A stretch of DNA of 64,000 nucleotides from Struthio camelus (Eukaryota; Chordata; Aves; Struthioniformes; Struthionidae). The position numbers and the translations under genes are program-made. The notes under the pieces were generated by a model. That model was given only the letters and a program-made list of their open reading frames with translations, had not been told where the DNA came from and did no database searches. Each line of letters starts with the position of its first letter. Position 1 is the stretch's first letter. Of the stretch, positions 49,291 to 60,690 are shown piece after piece. The DNA is taken from contig NC_090942.1 of the NCBI RefSeq assembly GCF_040807025.1, forward strand, positions 40,316,911-40,380,910. The letters run 5' to 3'.

Positions 49291-49898
49291 GGAGTACCTT
49301 GAACTAGCTGCTAGCAGAGCCGCTGTTTTTTGACTAAATATTTATTTTTATTTTTTACTCATCGTTTAAAGTATGGGAAACAATTTCATGGGTTCTTTTC
49401 TCAACTAAATCCGAATGATTCATATTTGAGGCTAAAGAGTTCATTGTGTAACTTTTACTTGCTTTGCTACATTTTTATTGCTGAATTTGTTATGTTGAAG
49501 GATCATGTGTGTCGGAAGTAGTCATCAGGCAACTTAATTAGTCATGAGTATACATTTCAGTATGTCACATGGATCCTCCGGAAGAAGACATAGACTATCA
49601 AGTCAGCAGCTTCAGAAAATGTTCCTCTAAAAACTTGGAGCTTTAAGGAAGATAAAGGTTTTTTATGCCTAAAAATAACTTCCTACATAATCGTTCTGCC
49701 CATATGTTCAAGGGATGTTGCCTTGTCATTTCCTTATATTTGTTTAGATTATATGTTAGCATATGCAGCTTCTAGATAGATTGTGGACTGTGTCCTGACT
49801 TTGCAATCCTGAAGTTTCACCTTGAAATGAAAAGGGAATGTCAAAATTTCTTTACTGATATAGAATCAGTCCTGGGTGTCATGCTTCTGACTCCAAGT

Positions 49899-49978
49899 AA
49901 ATGCAAAAATCATTAGACAAGCCACTGCTAGTGCTGTGAAATGCAAAAATCATTAGACAAGCCACTGCTAGTGCTGTG
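49899..49978 (+). repeat. Perfect 40-bp tandem duplication
   Basis: The unit starts AAATGCAAAAATCATTAGAC and ends AGTGCTGTG. The copies at 49899-49938 and 49939-49978 are identical, and a third start (AAATG) follows. Recent slippage or duplication. Confidence 0.93.
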
Positions 49979-50075
49979 AAAATGAATTGTTTCTTAATGC
50001 TCACAGTGATCAGATGAAAGCAGAAAAGTAAGCTGCATAATCCAAAGTTAGCTACAAAAAAGTGCGGTTTGGGGA

Positions 50076-50089
50076 ACACACACACACAC
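50076..50089 (+). repeat. (AC)n microsatellite
   Basis: Seven AC units. Similar short TG runs occur at 50913-50926 and 54510-54530. Confidence 0.85.
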
Positions 50090-51254
50090 GGTCTAAGCAC
50101 CTCATCCCACAGGCCTCGTACTGAAATCCTACTGAGGTAGTGGAAAATTTCTGTGCAGAAAAACCTAGCAGGTGTGAGCCTTATCTTTGTGCCTTTAGCA
50201 CCTGAACTGCTTTCACAAGAAGAAATGCTTTTATCTCCCTGATTTTTTCTAATGAACTATTAATATTTGTTGAAACATACCCTATTCTAAAGTGTGACGT
50301 TTTGTATTTGCATCGATTTTATAAAATTTCTTACTCTCAGTAGAGGAAATATGGCTTTAAGTGGCTATTGGATTGACTTCCTAAGCAATCAAGGCTTTGA
50401 TTCTGCTTTCAGCGCAGTTTTAGTTTTCAACCGACGTGAAAACAGACCTGCATTCATGACTGCTTTTTATAATTAAACCAAAAAGAGATCAGCTGCCATT
50501 AATGTAATGCAGTTTTCCAAATCAATATTGTGGCTTCTTCTTCCCTGATCTGATGAAATAGAGTTTTAGAAACACAGCACACATCAAAGGTTAGATGGGG
50601 GAAGACCAAGGTAGGAGTACCTACCATTTCCCCACCGTCTGAAAGAGTAAAATCTAAGGTGGTAGATTAGTAGACCTTAAAGAAGAGAGGCCAAGAGGAG
50701 CTGGTAGAGCCAAGCAGCTGTATGAGCCAAAGGACTCAGCTTAAGCCAGTGCTGTGCCTGTGATGGTTCCCCGTAGGGGGAAAGTATTATCAGCCTCCTC
50801 CTTGCCTCCTCACGAATTATGTCGGGCAACAGAAGAGTCCTTCATTCCTCTTTACCAAGAATGCTAGACTGCTGGCATCATCATAAGAACAACAGCAGCA
50901 AAACAATGTGCATGTGTGTGTGTGTGCTAGAAAGAATGAAGCTCAAGTATGGAAATTGTTGTGACATTTTAACAGAATTAAGAGGGTTTCTAATTTAGCA
51001 ACTGTGTTATACTGGCAAAGATCTAACATACTTTGCAATACATTTTCCAAGCTTTCCTCCACTTAACTCATGTTATGCACATTTCATCTTGTTGTTAGGG
51101 GGTTCATCTTGTTTGCACTGTCTCGCAAAGCTCAAGAAGTAACAGGAATGTTTCTGAAATGGAAGAGCCTGGACTTCCAAGGCACAGAATGTTAGAGAAA
51201 CCTTCAGGGGACTATATTCCATCAGAGAACCAGTTTCTAGCAAACAGTATGAAA

Positions 51255-51400
51255 CCGTTTCACCAGCTTGTTTGTTTGGATGAAAAAAAATCTGAGAAAA
51301 TTGTGTTAAACCAAAAACTAAATGAAATATTTCAGTTAGAATTAGCTTTTCAGAAGATGTTTTCACAGAAATTTTGGATGATCGTGGCTTTCTTTTCCAC
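51255..51400. repeat. AT-rich palindromic dispersed repeat
   Basis: Words such as GAAACCGTTTCA, GAAAAAAAATCTGAGAAAAT and TGAAATATTTCAGTT recall the same AT-rich sauropsid repeat as at 24.48 kb. The overlapping open frames on both strands (51073-51435 minus, 51159-51458 plus) arise from it. Confidence 0.35.
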
Positions 51401-52429
51401 CAGAATGAAAGCTCAAAGATCTCTGTGGAATTCATATCCCATGTCTAGGGAGAAATAGACATTTTAAAAAAGTGATTAATCTTACCCCAAACTACACATC
51501 TAGAGCAGCTCTGATGAATCAAGCCCCCTTAAAGTGCTCTCTTCTCTCTGTTGACTGTAAAGGTAGCCCAAGGTGACTAGCTGAGATGTAGATGTTAAAA
51601 CTGTAAATGTCTAAAGTTAGGTGAGATGAATTCTGGACCATATGTCTCCTTGATTTTGCACGCTCTCTTGGAAGCAGAGTCTAGTGTAGGCAGTGAAAAT
51701 ACTGAAAAATTTTTGTTCTGTAAACCATAAAGTTTGGTTTTCCCCAGACAGGTCTACTCACCATATGTCTTTACATTTGTTCTGTGTCACAAAACTGACT
51801 TCTTGTTGCTTGGTTAAATACAACACTTTTGAGAAGCTAGCATATGGCAATATCATGCCACTTTTCAGAACTGGAAAGCTATGGAGAGCAATGGGGAATT
51901 CTGTTTAAGAACTGGTGTTAAGAGTTATCCTTAAAAAATCTCTTCTAAATGGGGAAAAGGACAAGATTTTTTTTTACCAAAAGTACATCTTCTTAGAATA
52001 CTGGTAGATTACTTAACACAGTATGAGTTAGCTGTATTAGAAAATGTTTATGCCAATTGTTGAGCATTGCATCTAGGATTTGATTCTGTGCATCTAAACA
52101 TATGAAAATTCTTTACACACAGACAGATGTTTAAGATGGAAATACATTTGAGCATAACCTGTTAGTTCTAAAAAAAACCTTCTTTGCTTGCTAGTTTTCT
52201 CCATCTTTCAAATAGCATTCATTTCATTATTATTTTTATGTTTCAGGGTAAGGAGTAAATAATGTAATGGCAACCAACTGTCTTGCTGGCACCAAACTCC
52301 CTGCCCCCTGAGGCTTTGATGCAGCTAGTAGCTGTCCCATGCTGTGAGAGCCAGCAAAAGAGAGATCAGAGGGAGAAGAGAGAATCAGGAGGAAAAAATG
52401 TCTCTCTGGTTCAGATATGGCATGCTTTG

Positions 52430-52510
52430 GGCCAGATTCTTGCCCTCGGATACAGAAGGATGCTCTCCAGAAATGTGACTCTGGTTGTGGGTGCCTGAGG
52501 GCAACCCATG
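52430..52510. repeat. Old MITE-like repeat (GGGCCAGATTCT end)
   Basis: GGGCCAGATTCTTGCCCTCG is a close match to the terminal sequence of a dispersed sauropsid repeat (GGGCCAGATTCTGCCCTC). The other end is not clear. Confidence 0.45.
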
Positions 52511-52949
52511 CATGGCATAATGGCAATAACAGAGACTGCATCTGCACTGCTCCAGAAGGAAGAAACTGTTTTACAAAGGCTTTAGGAGTGACACCATTTC
52601 CCTCTCAACTAAATCACACAGGTAACCAAACAGCATCCCGGAGGAATGCGGTAGGAAATATCAACAAAGGTGATTGCTCCCGTAGCGTAAAACTCCACAC
52701 ATCCTAATACTCCAGATGATTGCTGGCATTTTCAGAGCTTTCCACCCACTGCATTAACCTGCCTACATCTGAGTTAAGCAAGTCTCAGCTGCTGGATTCT
52801 CCCTCTGCATTGATCACGCCAGACCTTGGGTTCAGAGCATCCGATTTGGTTTCACACAAGCTCCCCAAGCTCTGCCAGCGTGCCAGCATCACTGCTGATT
52901 CACTGAAGTGTCTTAGTCAGCCTGCTTAAAATGGCACAGCTCTGAATTG

Positions 52950-53260
52950 TCTGGTTGCCTCCTTCAAATTGCATCTGACCTTCTGCCAACCCAGCTCCCT
53001 CATTTCTAGCTTAAGGCCTCTTCTCCGAATTCGCACCCCCACTCTCCTCCAGGCATCTGCACTCCAAAGGCCGTGCTACAGGCCGCGTCCGGTCCCTCTG
53101 ATGAGGTACAGAGGCTCCCCTCCATTTGCACCGTCAGACCATAAACCCTTCAGGGCAAGGGCTTATTATGTGTTAGGCACTGACCTCTTCCCGTACCGCA
53201 TCATGTACATTTACAGCACTATCAATTATTTAAAACAGCACTGCCTTCAGTTCAGCCGCA
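52950..53260 (+). mobile_element. LINE 3' end (CR1/L3/L2-like)
   Basis: AGACCATAAACCCTTCAGGG, then GCAAGGGCTTATTATGTG, a TACAGCACT block and ATTATTTAAAACAG follow the order of the amniote LINE 3' tail (GACTGTAAACTCTTTGGGGC, AGGGACTGTCTT, TACAGCGCCTAG, AATAATAAATA). Upstream, CCTCCTTCAAATTGCATCTG fits the SFKxxL segment near the end of such an ORF2. The start is uncertain. Confidence 0.55.
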
Positions 53261-55435
53261 TGCTGAGTTAAGCTCCATAGCCTTTGGGTAGTTTGCAGCA
53301 ATTTTATTTTTTTCCTCAATGTTTCACAAATCGTTTGCTACTTTGTAGCACGTGTTACTGTTTGCTAAGGGAAATGAGATGGTGTATTATCACTCAAGAG
53401 AAGTGTTTTTGTGGAGATAGTGTTAGCTTTCTTCACAGAAATTCGGATATGCCTATACAGGAATGGAAGCTCAGACACTACCCCCAGAGGGGCCTTGACT
53501 TCATTAGCACTTTCATTTAGCTCAGACAAGTCATTATTAATATCAACATCTAATTCTAGCAAATCTAGCTGGATGTGCCACAAGGTGACAAGATGTAATA
53601 AACATAAAACGATATAGACTTAGAAGGAGGAAAAACGTTCCCTTCAGTTAACAAGGGACAGACAAGATAAGGGATTGATAGCAGCTAATGGTGATTCACA
53701 TAAATAGATTCATGTTTTTTAACTTAATCTTGTTTCCATACACTGAGTTAATTTTATAATGCTTTTTCCTTTAAAGTGTTGGGGATAATTTTAATTCTTT
53801 ACTCAAGTTAATGAAAACGTTAAGCGCTCTCTCCTGAAATATAACTACCATGTTAGGTGACACAAATGCGATCTTTATTTAGCTCAGGAATAGCCAGAGA
53901 CAAATGCACAGGACATAGGACAGTGCTCTGGCAGGCTATTGCAGTCAGCTCCTGCCCCACATCCTCTCTATGGGCTTTCTGATCCCTCCTGGTCTACCTG
54001 CACTGTTTGGAGTATCCTCAGAAACTTCACCTCTCCCAGCAGCCCTTCAGCTCGACAAACAAAGCCGTGACAGCAGTTAACCCACACTCCACTTGTCTGC
54101 TGCCACCCTGTAACCCTAGTGAGGAGAGATACCAATCTCCCATCACACCCACAGTGCCTCCAGTAGGTATGTCCATCACGTGGTCTCTGACTCTGCTATA
54201 GAATGGGGCCTACTGCAAAATAGGAGGAAGAAAGGAAACCGCATGTGGGGCAAGACCTCCACACAGCTTTTCCACTGCCTCCTTCCCTCATTTTCCAAAG
54301 GGCTGTCCTTGCCCATGCCCTGAAGGTGATGCCTGTCCTCCCTGAGCTCTGGGACCAGGGCACTCTGGTGAGGCCTGTGGGCTTCCTTTCCATCGTGCTG
54401 TCCTGTGTGGGGGCTCACAGGGCTAAACTAGGAACAACAGGGTCAGGGCACCCCAAGACACCCCAAATGCCAGACAGGATGAGAGAGACCTTTCTTGGAC
54501 TTGAGTGCTTGTGTGTGTGTGTGCATGTGTATATATGGGTAGTAAGGGGCAGGAAGAGGAATTTAGGAGCAGAGAATTTTCCCAAGGGGCCTTGTCATCA
54601 ACTGACTAACACTTTATAGTCATGAAGAATCCAAAAACATTTAATTTTGTTTTTTCCTCTTCACTGGACCTCTAAATAATTTTTCTTGGTAACTCTGGAA
54701 AGAGCATTAGCTCCTCAGACTATTGAGCCTCATAAGAGAAGACATAACCCCATTCCCTCCTTCCAGGTAAACCCCCAAATAAAGATGTAGGTGCTCAGGT
54801 TATTCAGACAGCAGAATAATACACAGCAACCCACCTTTCAAAGGGAAAGCCTAAGAGAAAAGAAGCTATCACCTGAACCACTTCCTATGGCCTGTAAGTC
54901 CATGCCTAGCCTCCAGCAGTCTCTTAGCCTGTTATACAATCGGACCTACTAAGTAGCTGGCTTTGAAGATGGCCCAAGGAGGTCTGCAAAAACCTTACAT
55001 GAAACCTATGCTGAACACAGTCAGCTATAGCTCAGTCATCCCCAGATCCTCTAAACTCAAGGACAGGAAGAAGGGACACAGTTCCAAGGCAGAGTTCCTA
55101 AATTTTGCTTAGATGTCAAAACCTCTTCAGACTTCTTTATTCCTCACTTAGAGATGTTCATTTGGAAAAATCATGCCAGGAATTACAGAGAAGAGTCTCT
55201 CCTTCTTTCAATCTTTCTCTAAGATGGCAGCCCAGATAGTAGTGAATCTAAGGTGTCTCGGGGCAGGGTTCACTGGGGCATGGGAGACTAATACTCACTG
55301 TGACACTGCCTGGCTGCATCCTCAAAAGGAGCAAGGAGGAAAGAGGAAGAGATTCAGAATAACAGGGCTAAGCCAGCTCCTGAACGGTACTTCTGAAATT
55401 TTCTCTGTTTAAGTCTTCAGCCAGCAAGCGCTCTT
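53261..55435. other. Intergenic DNA
   Basis: No gene or named element recognised. A moderately GC-rich stretch at about 54.24-54.42 kb gives overlapping short open frames on both strands. Confidence 0.45.
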
Positions 55436-55439
55436 TTAT

Positions 55440-55840
55440 GCTGCATCTGAAAGGGTGTCACCATTAGGAGTGTTTCCAAATACCCAACCACAAAAGATTT
55501 CCTTCATGCTTCAATTGAAGCCCATTTCTTCTTGCCTAACTGGACTACTTTACACTTGCTTTCTTAAAAGAGTATCTTTTTCGTTGTCCTGTCTCAAGAT
55601 TATTTTGACATGCTTATCCTCTCCTCCAGTGTACTAACTGTCAATGCTCCAATGGTGTTGTCTGCAGATTTAGTAAGCTCTGTTTCATTATCCAAGATGT
55701 GAATGAAAATACTAAATAGTGCCAGACCTAGAGGCCCCGGCTCCATACCTCTGTACAGTCTTTGGTGAACTATTGATTACTGATTTTCAGATATGGTTAT
55801 ACAATGAACTTGGCTAATCAGGTCATCTTTTGCATTCAGA
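55440..55840 (-). mobile_element. CR1 LINE fragment
   Basis: The plus strand reads GTTGTCTGCAGATTTAGTAA, then ATCCAAGATGTGAATGAAAA, TACTAAATAGTGCCAG and CTGTACAGTCTTTGGTGAAC, the known antisense layout of CR1 (GTCATCTGCAAACTTGCTGAGG, ATTGATAAAGATGTTAAACAG, GGTCCCAG, GGGGAACGCCAC). The element is therefore on the minus strand and represents an internal part of ORF2. It is considerably diverged and truncated at both ends. Confidence 0.7.
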
Positions 55841-58800
55841 GTTCCCAGTAACTTCACCACTGGTCAGAGGAGGTGACCCAAGGAACCATAAAGACCCATC
55901 TCCAACCTTCAAGGTCATTCTCTTTTCCTCTCAAACTCCGCACACTTTCACTGCTTTCTGCAATCCTTCTGTCCATCACATCCTCGCTAGAGAAATCAGA
56001 AAAGCAGGAAGATAGTTATTACCAGTGCCACACTGACAAGCAGCTATCAGACAGGGGAGCCACTTCCAGAAGACCCAATGGGACTGGGTAGGGGGAACCT
56101 AGGCAAGTTCTCAATCCTACATCTTGTCTAGGGAAGAACCTAGAAGCCCTGCAGGAGGAATTAACAATAGATTAAGCTTTTACACTTTCACTCCAGGAAT
56201 CTTACTTGGAGACTCTTTGGTAAAATACACAGAAGAAGAACTTAGGTAAAAACAGAACAGTTTGCAACTGCTGAATGAGGAGAAAATATTTCTGAAATAT
56301 TTGCTTGTCTACAACGTGTATTAAAAAGTCACAGAAGCACAGCAGAAATAAGGTTTCTAAGGGCAATACTATAAAACTGTACCCTTCATTTGACCCATGG
56401 CTCATCATTTAGGCAGCCTTGGGCTACGAGTGCATGGCATTCTTGTCCAAGTTTTAAGTAATCATTATGGTGTGTTGGCCATTTCGCCTATGCTTAACCA
56501 AAAAGATACATGTGAAACTGCCCACACCTTTTTTAAATTATTTATAATTCTTCATTCAATGAGGCCAAGATTTTAGTCATAGTCCCTTAGCTCAAAACGA
56601 GAAGTAATAGAGAAAAGCGAAAAAGTAAAAGCTTATGATTTATGTAGACAGTTGGTCCTCTTCATGTTCCCCAAATCTCCTTTACTTGCCTGTTATGACT
56701 TGACTAGTTTCTTATTGGCTTCATAAAAGACATAAGTTTCAACGAGGAATTTGAGTGAAGAGAACTCAACTCACTGCCTTAGTGACTCCTTCAGGCAATA
56801 GCTGCAATAATCATCCCGGAAGAGAAAATATGCACACATATAACTTGATTAATATTCTGCAGGATAATGTATTACTTTTAGAACGACCTCTTATCTGAAT
56901 AGCTGAGCATTCTCTAACGTTCAAAGGGTCTTTTTAGAGTTAAAAGCAGCGTGCAAGGCAAACAGCCTGACCTTGTAGAGTATACTCCCCTTACAGGACG
57001 TACCGCTGTGAAATGCACGCAACGTGAGCGGCCACATGAGCAACCTTGTTCCATATGGATAAAGCTGTGTGCCTAAGGCATTTGCCGGTATAGCTCCACA
57101 GCTGCAGCTACTGTGGAAGTTGTTGTGTGACCTGTCTTCCTAACAGAATTAATAAGCTCTTCCAAGAATAAAATACTGCAAACAATGTGTCTTTGCTATC
57201 AGATTCAGGGTAACAAAATACTTCTTCTCTGAAGTATAACAGGGTAACAGTGCACTGAGAAAGCTTTCTTTGAGCAAGAAGTCATTCACTCTCCTGATTA
57301 AGGGAGCATATCAGAAACTATTCGTTTCCAGTGACTTCAGGAAACAAATGGCAGCCCTCGTATCAGAGTATACTTTTCATGTGTGTTTCCATGAGCCATG
57401 TTTCTTTTAAGGCAAAGTGATTTTACAACAAGTAGACACATCCAGACTAGCATTAAGCTATTTAGCAAGTGTAGCAAAATTTGGTGGGATGGGCAAACAG
57501 CTATTACATGCGCTCAGGCTCTATGTATGGCTTGTACTCCAGCTGCTAGCTTGTGCTGTCCTATCTTTACTGCTGCTGTTACCCACATTAAGTGTATTAA
57601 AATTAACACAGGCATGCAACTCATAGATATGTCAAACCTGTCTCAGGCAAATGTTTGTATTCTGTGCAGACATATCCAGTTCAAAAGCCGAATAAAAAGT
57701 GGCACAAGTGTCTATAACGAAGCGCTTTTCCTACTCCTCTTTCTTTTTGTGTATTAGCAAAATAAGCTTCCTTTGTGGAAGTTCTTATTATAGTCTTACT
57801 TAGAATAGACTGGCAGGCTACGGGCTGACTCATATTGGGTTTGATCTCCCTCATATGGCAGCAAACCAGGAGTAACTCTGCTGAAGTTCACCGGAATAAA
57901 ACTCGGCTAAGTAGGATCAGAATTAGGTGCACAAACTTGTGCAAGGAATATCATAGCTGATGAGGATGATACATGTATTTGGGGGTTATTTGGGTTTCTA
58001 ATTCATCACAATAACAGTTCTTGAAAATAAATAGGAGCCAAAATCCGCACACTGCAGTATGATGCACAGCTTGGGAAATAGGTTTTGTTTTACTGTATGA
58101 CGTAGAGTCTTTCAAACACACACTTGATACTTGCATTCCATAATGTTAATGGGACTAAAAGCGTAAGTAAGGGTTACAGGATAATCCCTGATATAATTTT
58201 ACTAATGCCGTACACTCTTTTCTTTTTCTGACCCTCTAGGCTGTCACATAACTAAGTATTAAAACCTACCAGGGGATTCTTTGTGATGTAGCTCTAAAAG
58301 CTGGTTCATGAATCTTGTGATCTGACTAGCTTAACGGGCAAGTTGTTCCTGACATGTAAGCAACAGTATAACAACATTAAACAGCAAATCAGCTCATCTT
58401 CAGACAATTCCTGAGCATTTATTATTGTTAATTGCTATCAGTATTGCTGCTGAAAACTGTACTAACTTCTTCTCATGGTGTATTTATTTACAATCACTTT
58501 TATTGCAGTCCCTGCTGTTCTTCTTCATTATTTTTATCCTCTATGGGCCATGCGTCACTTTGCTGGATCCAATGTCTTTTCTTAAAAGCCAGTTTTCCTT
58601 GATAAGTTGTTAATTTTTTTTCTGCTGGCTTTGATGTCTTTCTTCAGCTTCCCAGTGCATCTTCAGAACTCCAATTCATTTCAGGCTTTTATTTCTGTTG
58701 ATGCCTGCTCTTTAATTTACTACTACATATGCCAGTAATTTACAACTGTCTGATTTCTTTAATTTGAATTTTTCACGCAATATTAAGTAAGACACTGAGT

Positions 58801-60110
58801 TGATGTAGCGTTATCAACCTAAGGTAAAAAAAAAAAAAAAAAAAAGAATGTACCAAACAGCATCTGAAGGAAACCCTGAAGCAAAGTCCAGTGTATTTGA
58901 AAGCATAATTGAGCCTAGCAATGAAACTAATATACTCACTTTTTCAAAATGTATTCTAAATTTCAAGCCAAAATGCCCAAGGCCTTTTGAAACTCTCTTT
59001 CAAGAACTATTTGAAGGTGAACTGCTCTATCAGAGTAAAAAACCCAGCCCAACCAAGCAGCACTTGCACAGAGGAAAGCCAGCCTGAGCTGAAGCCTTTC
59101 CCTCTGCTCTTCTCTCTTCCCTGTTTCATTGTCTCAATGCAATAAAAAACACCCTTCGTGGGGGTTATAGAGCGGGAAGAAATTTGGGGAGGAAGGAGGG
59201 GAAAAGAGTAGAAAATGCACGAGGAAAGAAGCAAAGGCTTACAGAATTGTCTGCGGTTTATGAAGTCTCCTTCATGAATATATTCTACTCCCAACCATTC
59301 TCCCCTTTTGCACAGTGAAGGGCATACAAATATAATTTTTCTGTGCTATATAGTTCACCTTTAAGATTTTGCACTCCTAAGGTTAAGCTCCTTGTAAAGC
59401 TTTGACATACAGAATCACTCTGCTTGATATTTCATGTAGATGTAATCTATAAAGGCAGCATTTTCTGTATACGGTTAAAACAAAGGATGGGAATTTGGCA
59501 TGCCTAAATTTGAAACCAAAAAAAACTGAACATGCTTCTCAAGAAAAAAAAGTGTCAGACATAATTCTATCATGTTCATGAAATCATCATTTCTGTGTGA
59601 CTCCTTTTAAGTTCAAAACGCTGGGTTTTTTGTAAATGAGACAAGGGGAAAATGGTAAAAACACTTTATCCCAGAGGAAAACTATTCCCCAGTTATTAAA
59701 AAGTTTGAATATAACTAAACCTTAGGGAGATGAAAGCATTTTCCATTACATTTGTGCTTTTCTGCTTCTTTTTTAGATTATGTTTACAGAATGTAGCACA
59801 GCAAGAAAGAAAATAACAGATCATTCAGATTCATAAGCCAACTCTTGCTTTGGCTGACACCACTCTCTTCCTTCTCACGTTTTGAAAGGTTTCCCACCTC
59901 TTTCACTGCTGTGGCAAGGTGTCTCTTGCTGTCTGGGCCCTTATTCAACTCTTTCAGGTTTTTGTAGGTGTTTTATACCCAATGTTAAGAAAGAAAATGG
60001 GGGAGGGGGGATGGGGAAGGAACAAAGAGTAGTTGCAATTATGTCCCATAATATTATTTCCATATAAAATATCCTAGAAATTTTTATATATAGCAAAAGA
60101 GACACAAAAA
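55841..60110. other. Intergenic DNA between CR1 copies
   Basis: There is a run of 20 A at 58826-58845 and a G-rich tract at 59999-60016 with G-quadruplex potential. No gene recognised. Confidence 0.45.
57830..57930. repeat. Old MITE-like repeat (GGAGTAACTC core)
   Basis: CAGGAGTAACTCTGCTGAAG, TTCACCGGAATAAAACTCG, then AGGATCAGAATTAGG matches the sauropsid dispersed repeat with GGAGTAACTCCACTGAAGTC, CACCGGTGTAAAACTGG and GATCAGAATCAGGCC. One of the better-preserved copies. Confidence 0.55.
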
Positions 60111-60114
60111 GCAG

Positions 60115-60690
60115 GCAGGAAGGGACCTCAGGAAGTCTTCTAGTTCATCCTACTACCCACAGTAGGACTGATTTTTCCTATGCCACTTCTCACAGTTGCT
60201 TCTCTTTACTCTTAAAGACGTCCAGATCTTAAAGATCTGTTCAATCTTCCTAGGACATCTATTCCAGTGCTTCACTAGCCTTACCATTAAAAATCTTCAC
60301 TAATACCCAAACTGCATGTTGTACTTGTCTTATTCCCCATAACACATTTGTTCGGGTCCTATCCGACACAAACACAGAGGTCAGACTATTTCCTGTCCTC
60401 TTCCTGGCATGCCTTGATGTGCCTGAAAAAACATGCTTGAAGGCTGACAGCATGTCACTCCTCTGTCTTCTTCTCACCAGATTAAATAACCACAGTTCCT
60501 TCTGCCTTTCCTCAGAGCCTGTGCTCTCATGATTATGTTTTCTTGAGCTCTGATCATTCTTATTGCTTTCCTTATGAAACTCTATCATTAGTCTCCATCT
60601 TTCTTGAAGTGGGATGTCCAAAAATGGATTCTGTATGGACGAGAAAAAGATGCCACCCTTCTCAGATCCTGCCTCTGCAACTAACATGGA
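60115..60690 (-). mobile_element. CR1 LINE 3'-end fragment
   Basis: The plus strand begins GGAAGGGACCTCAGGAAGTC followed by TTCTAGTTCATCC, the signature of the CR1 3' end read in antisense. It continues in CR1 order with CTATTCCAGTGCTTCACTAG, then AGATTAAATAACCACAGTTC, TTTCCTCAGAGCC, CTCTGATCATT and AAGTGGGATGTCCAAAAATG. The element lies on the minus strand with its 3' end at the low coordinate. No octamer tail repeat (ATTCTATG-type) remains. The 142-codon minus-strand open frame here is LINE-derived, not a host gene. Confidence 0.85.
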
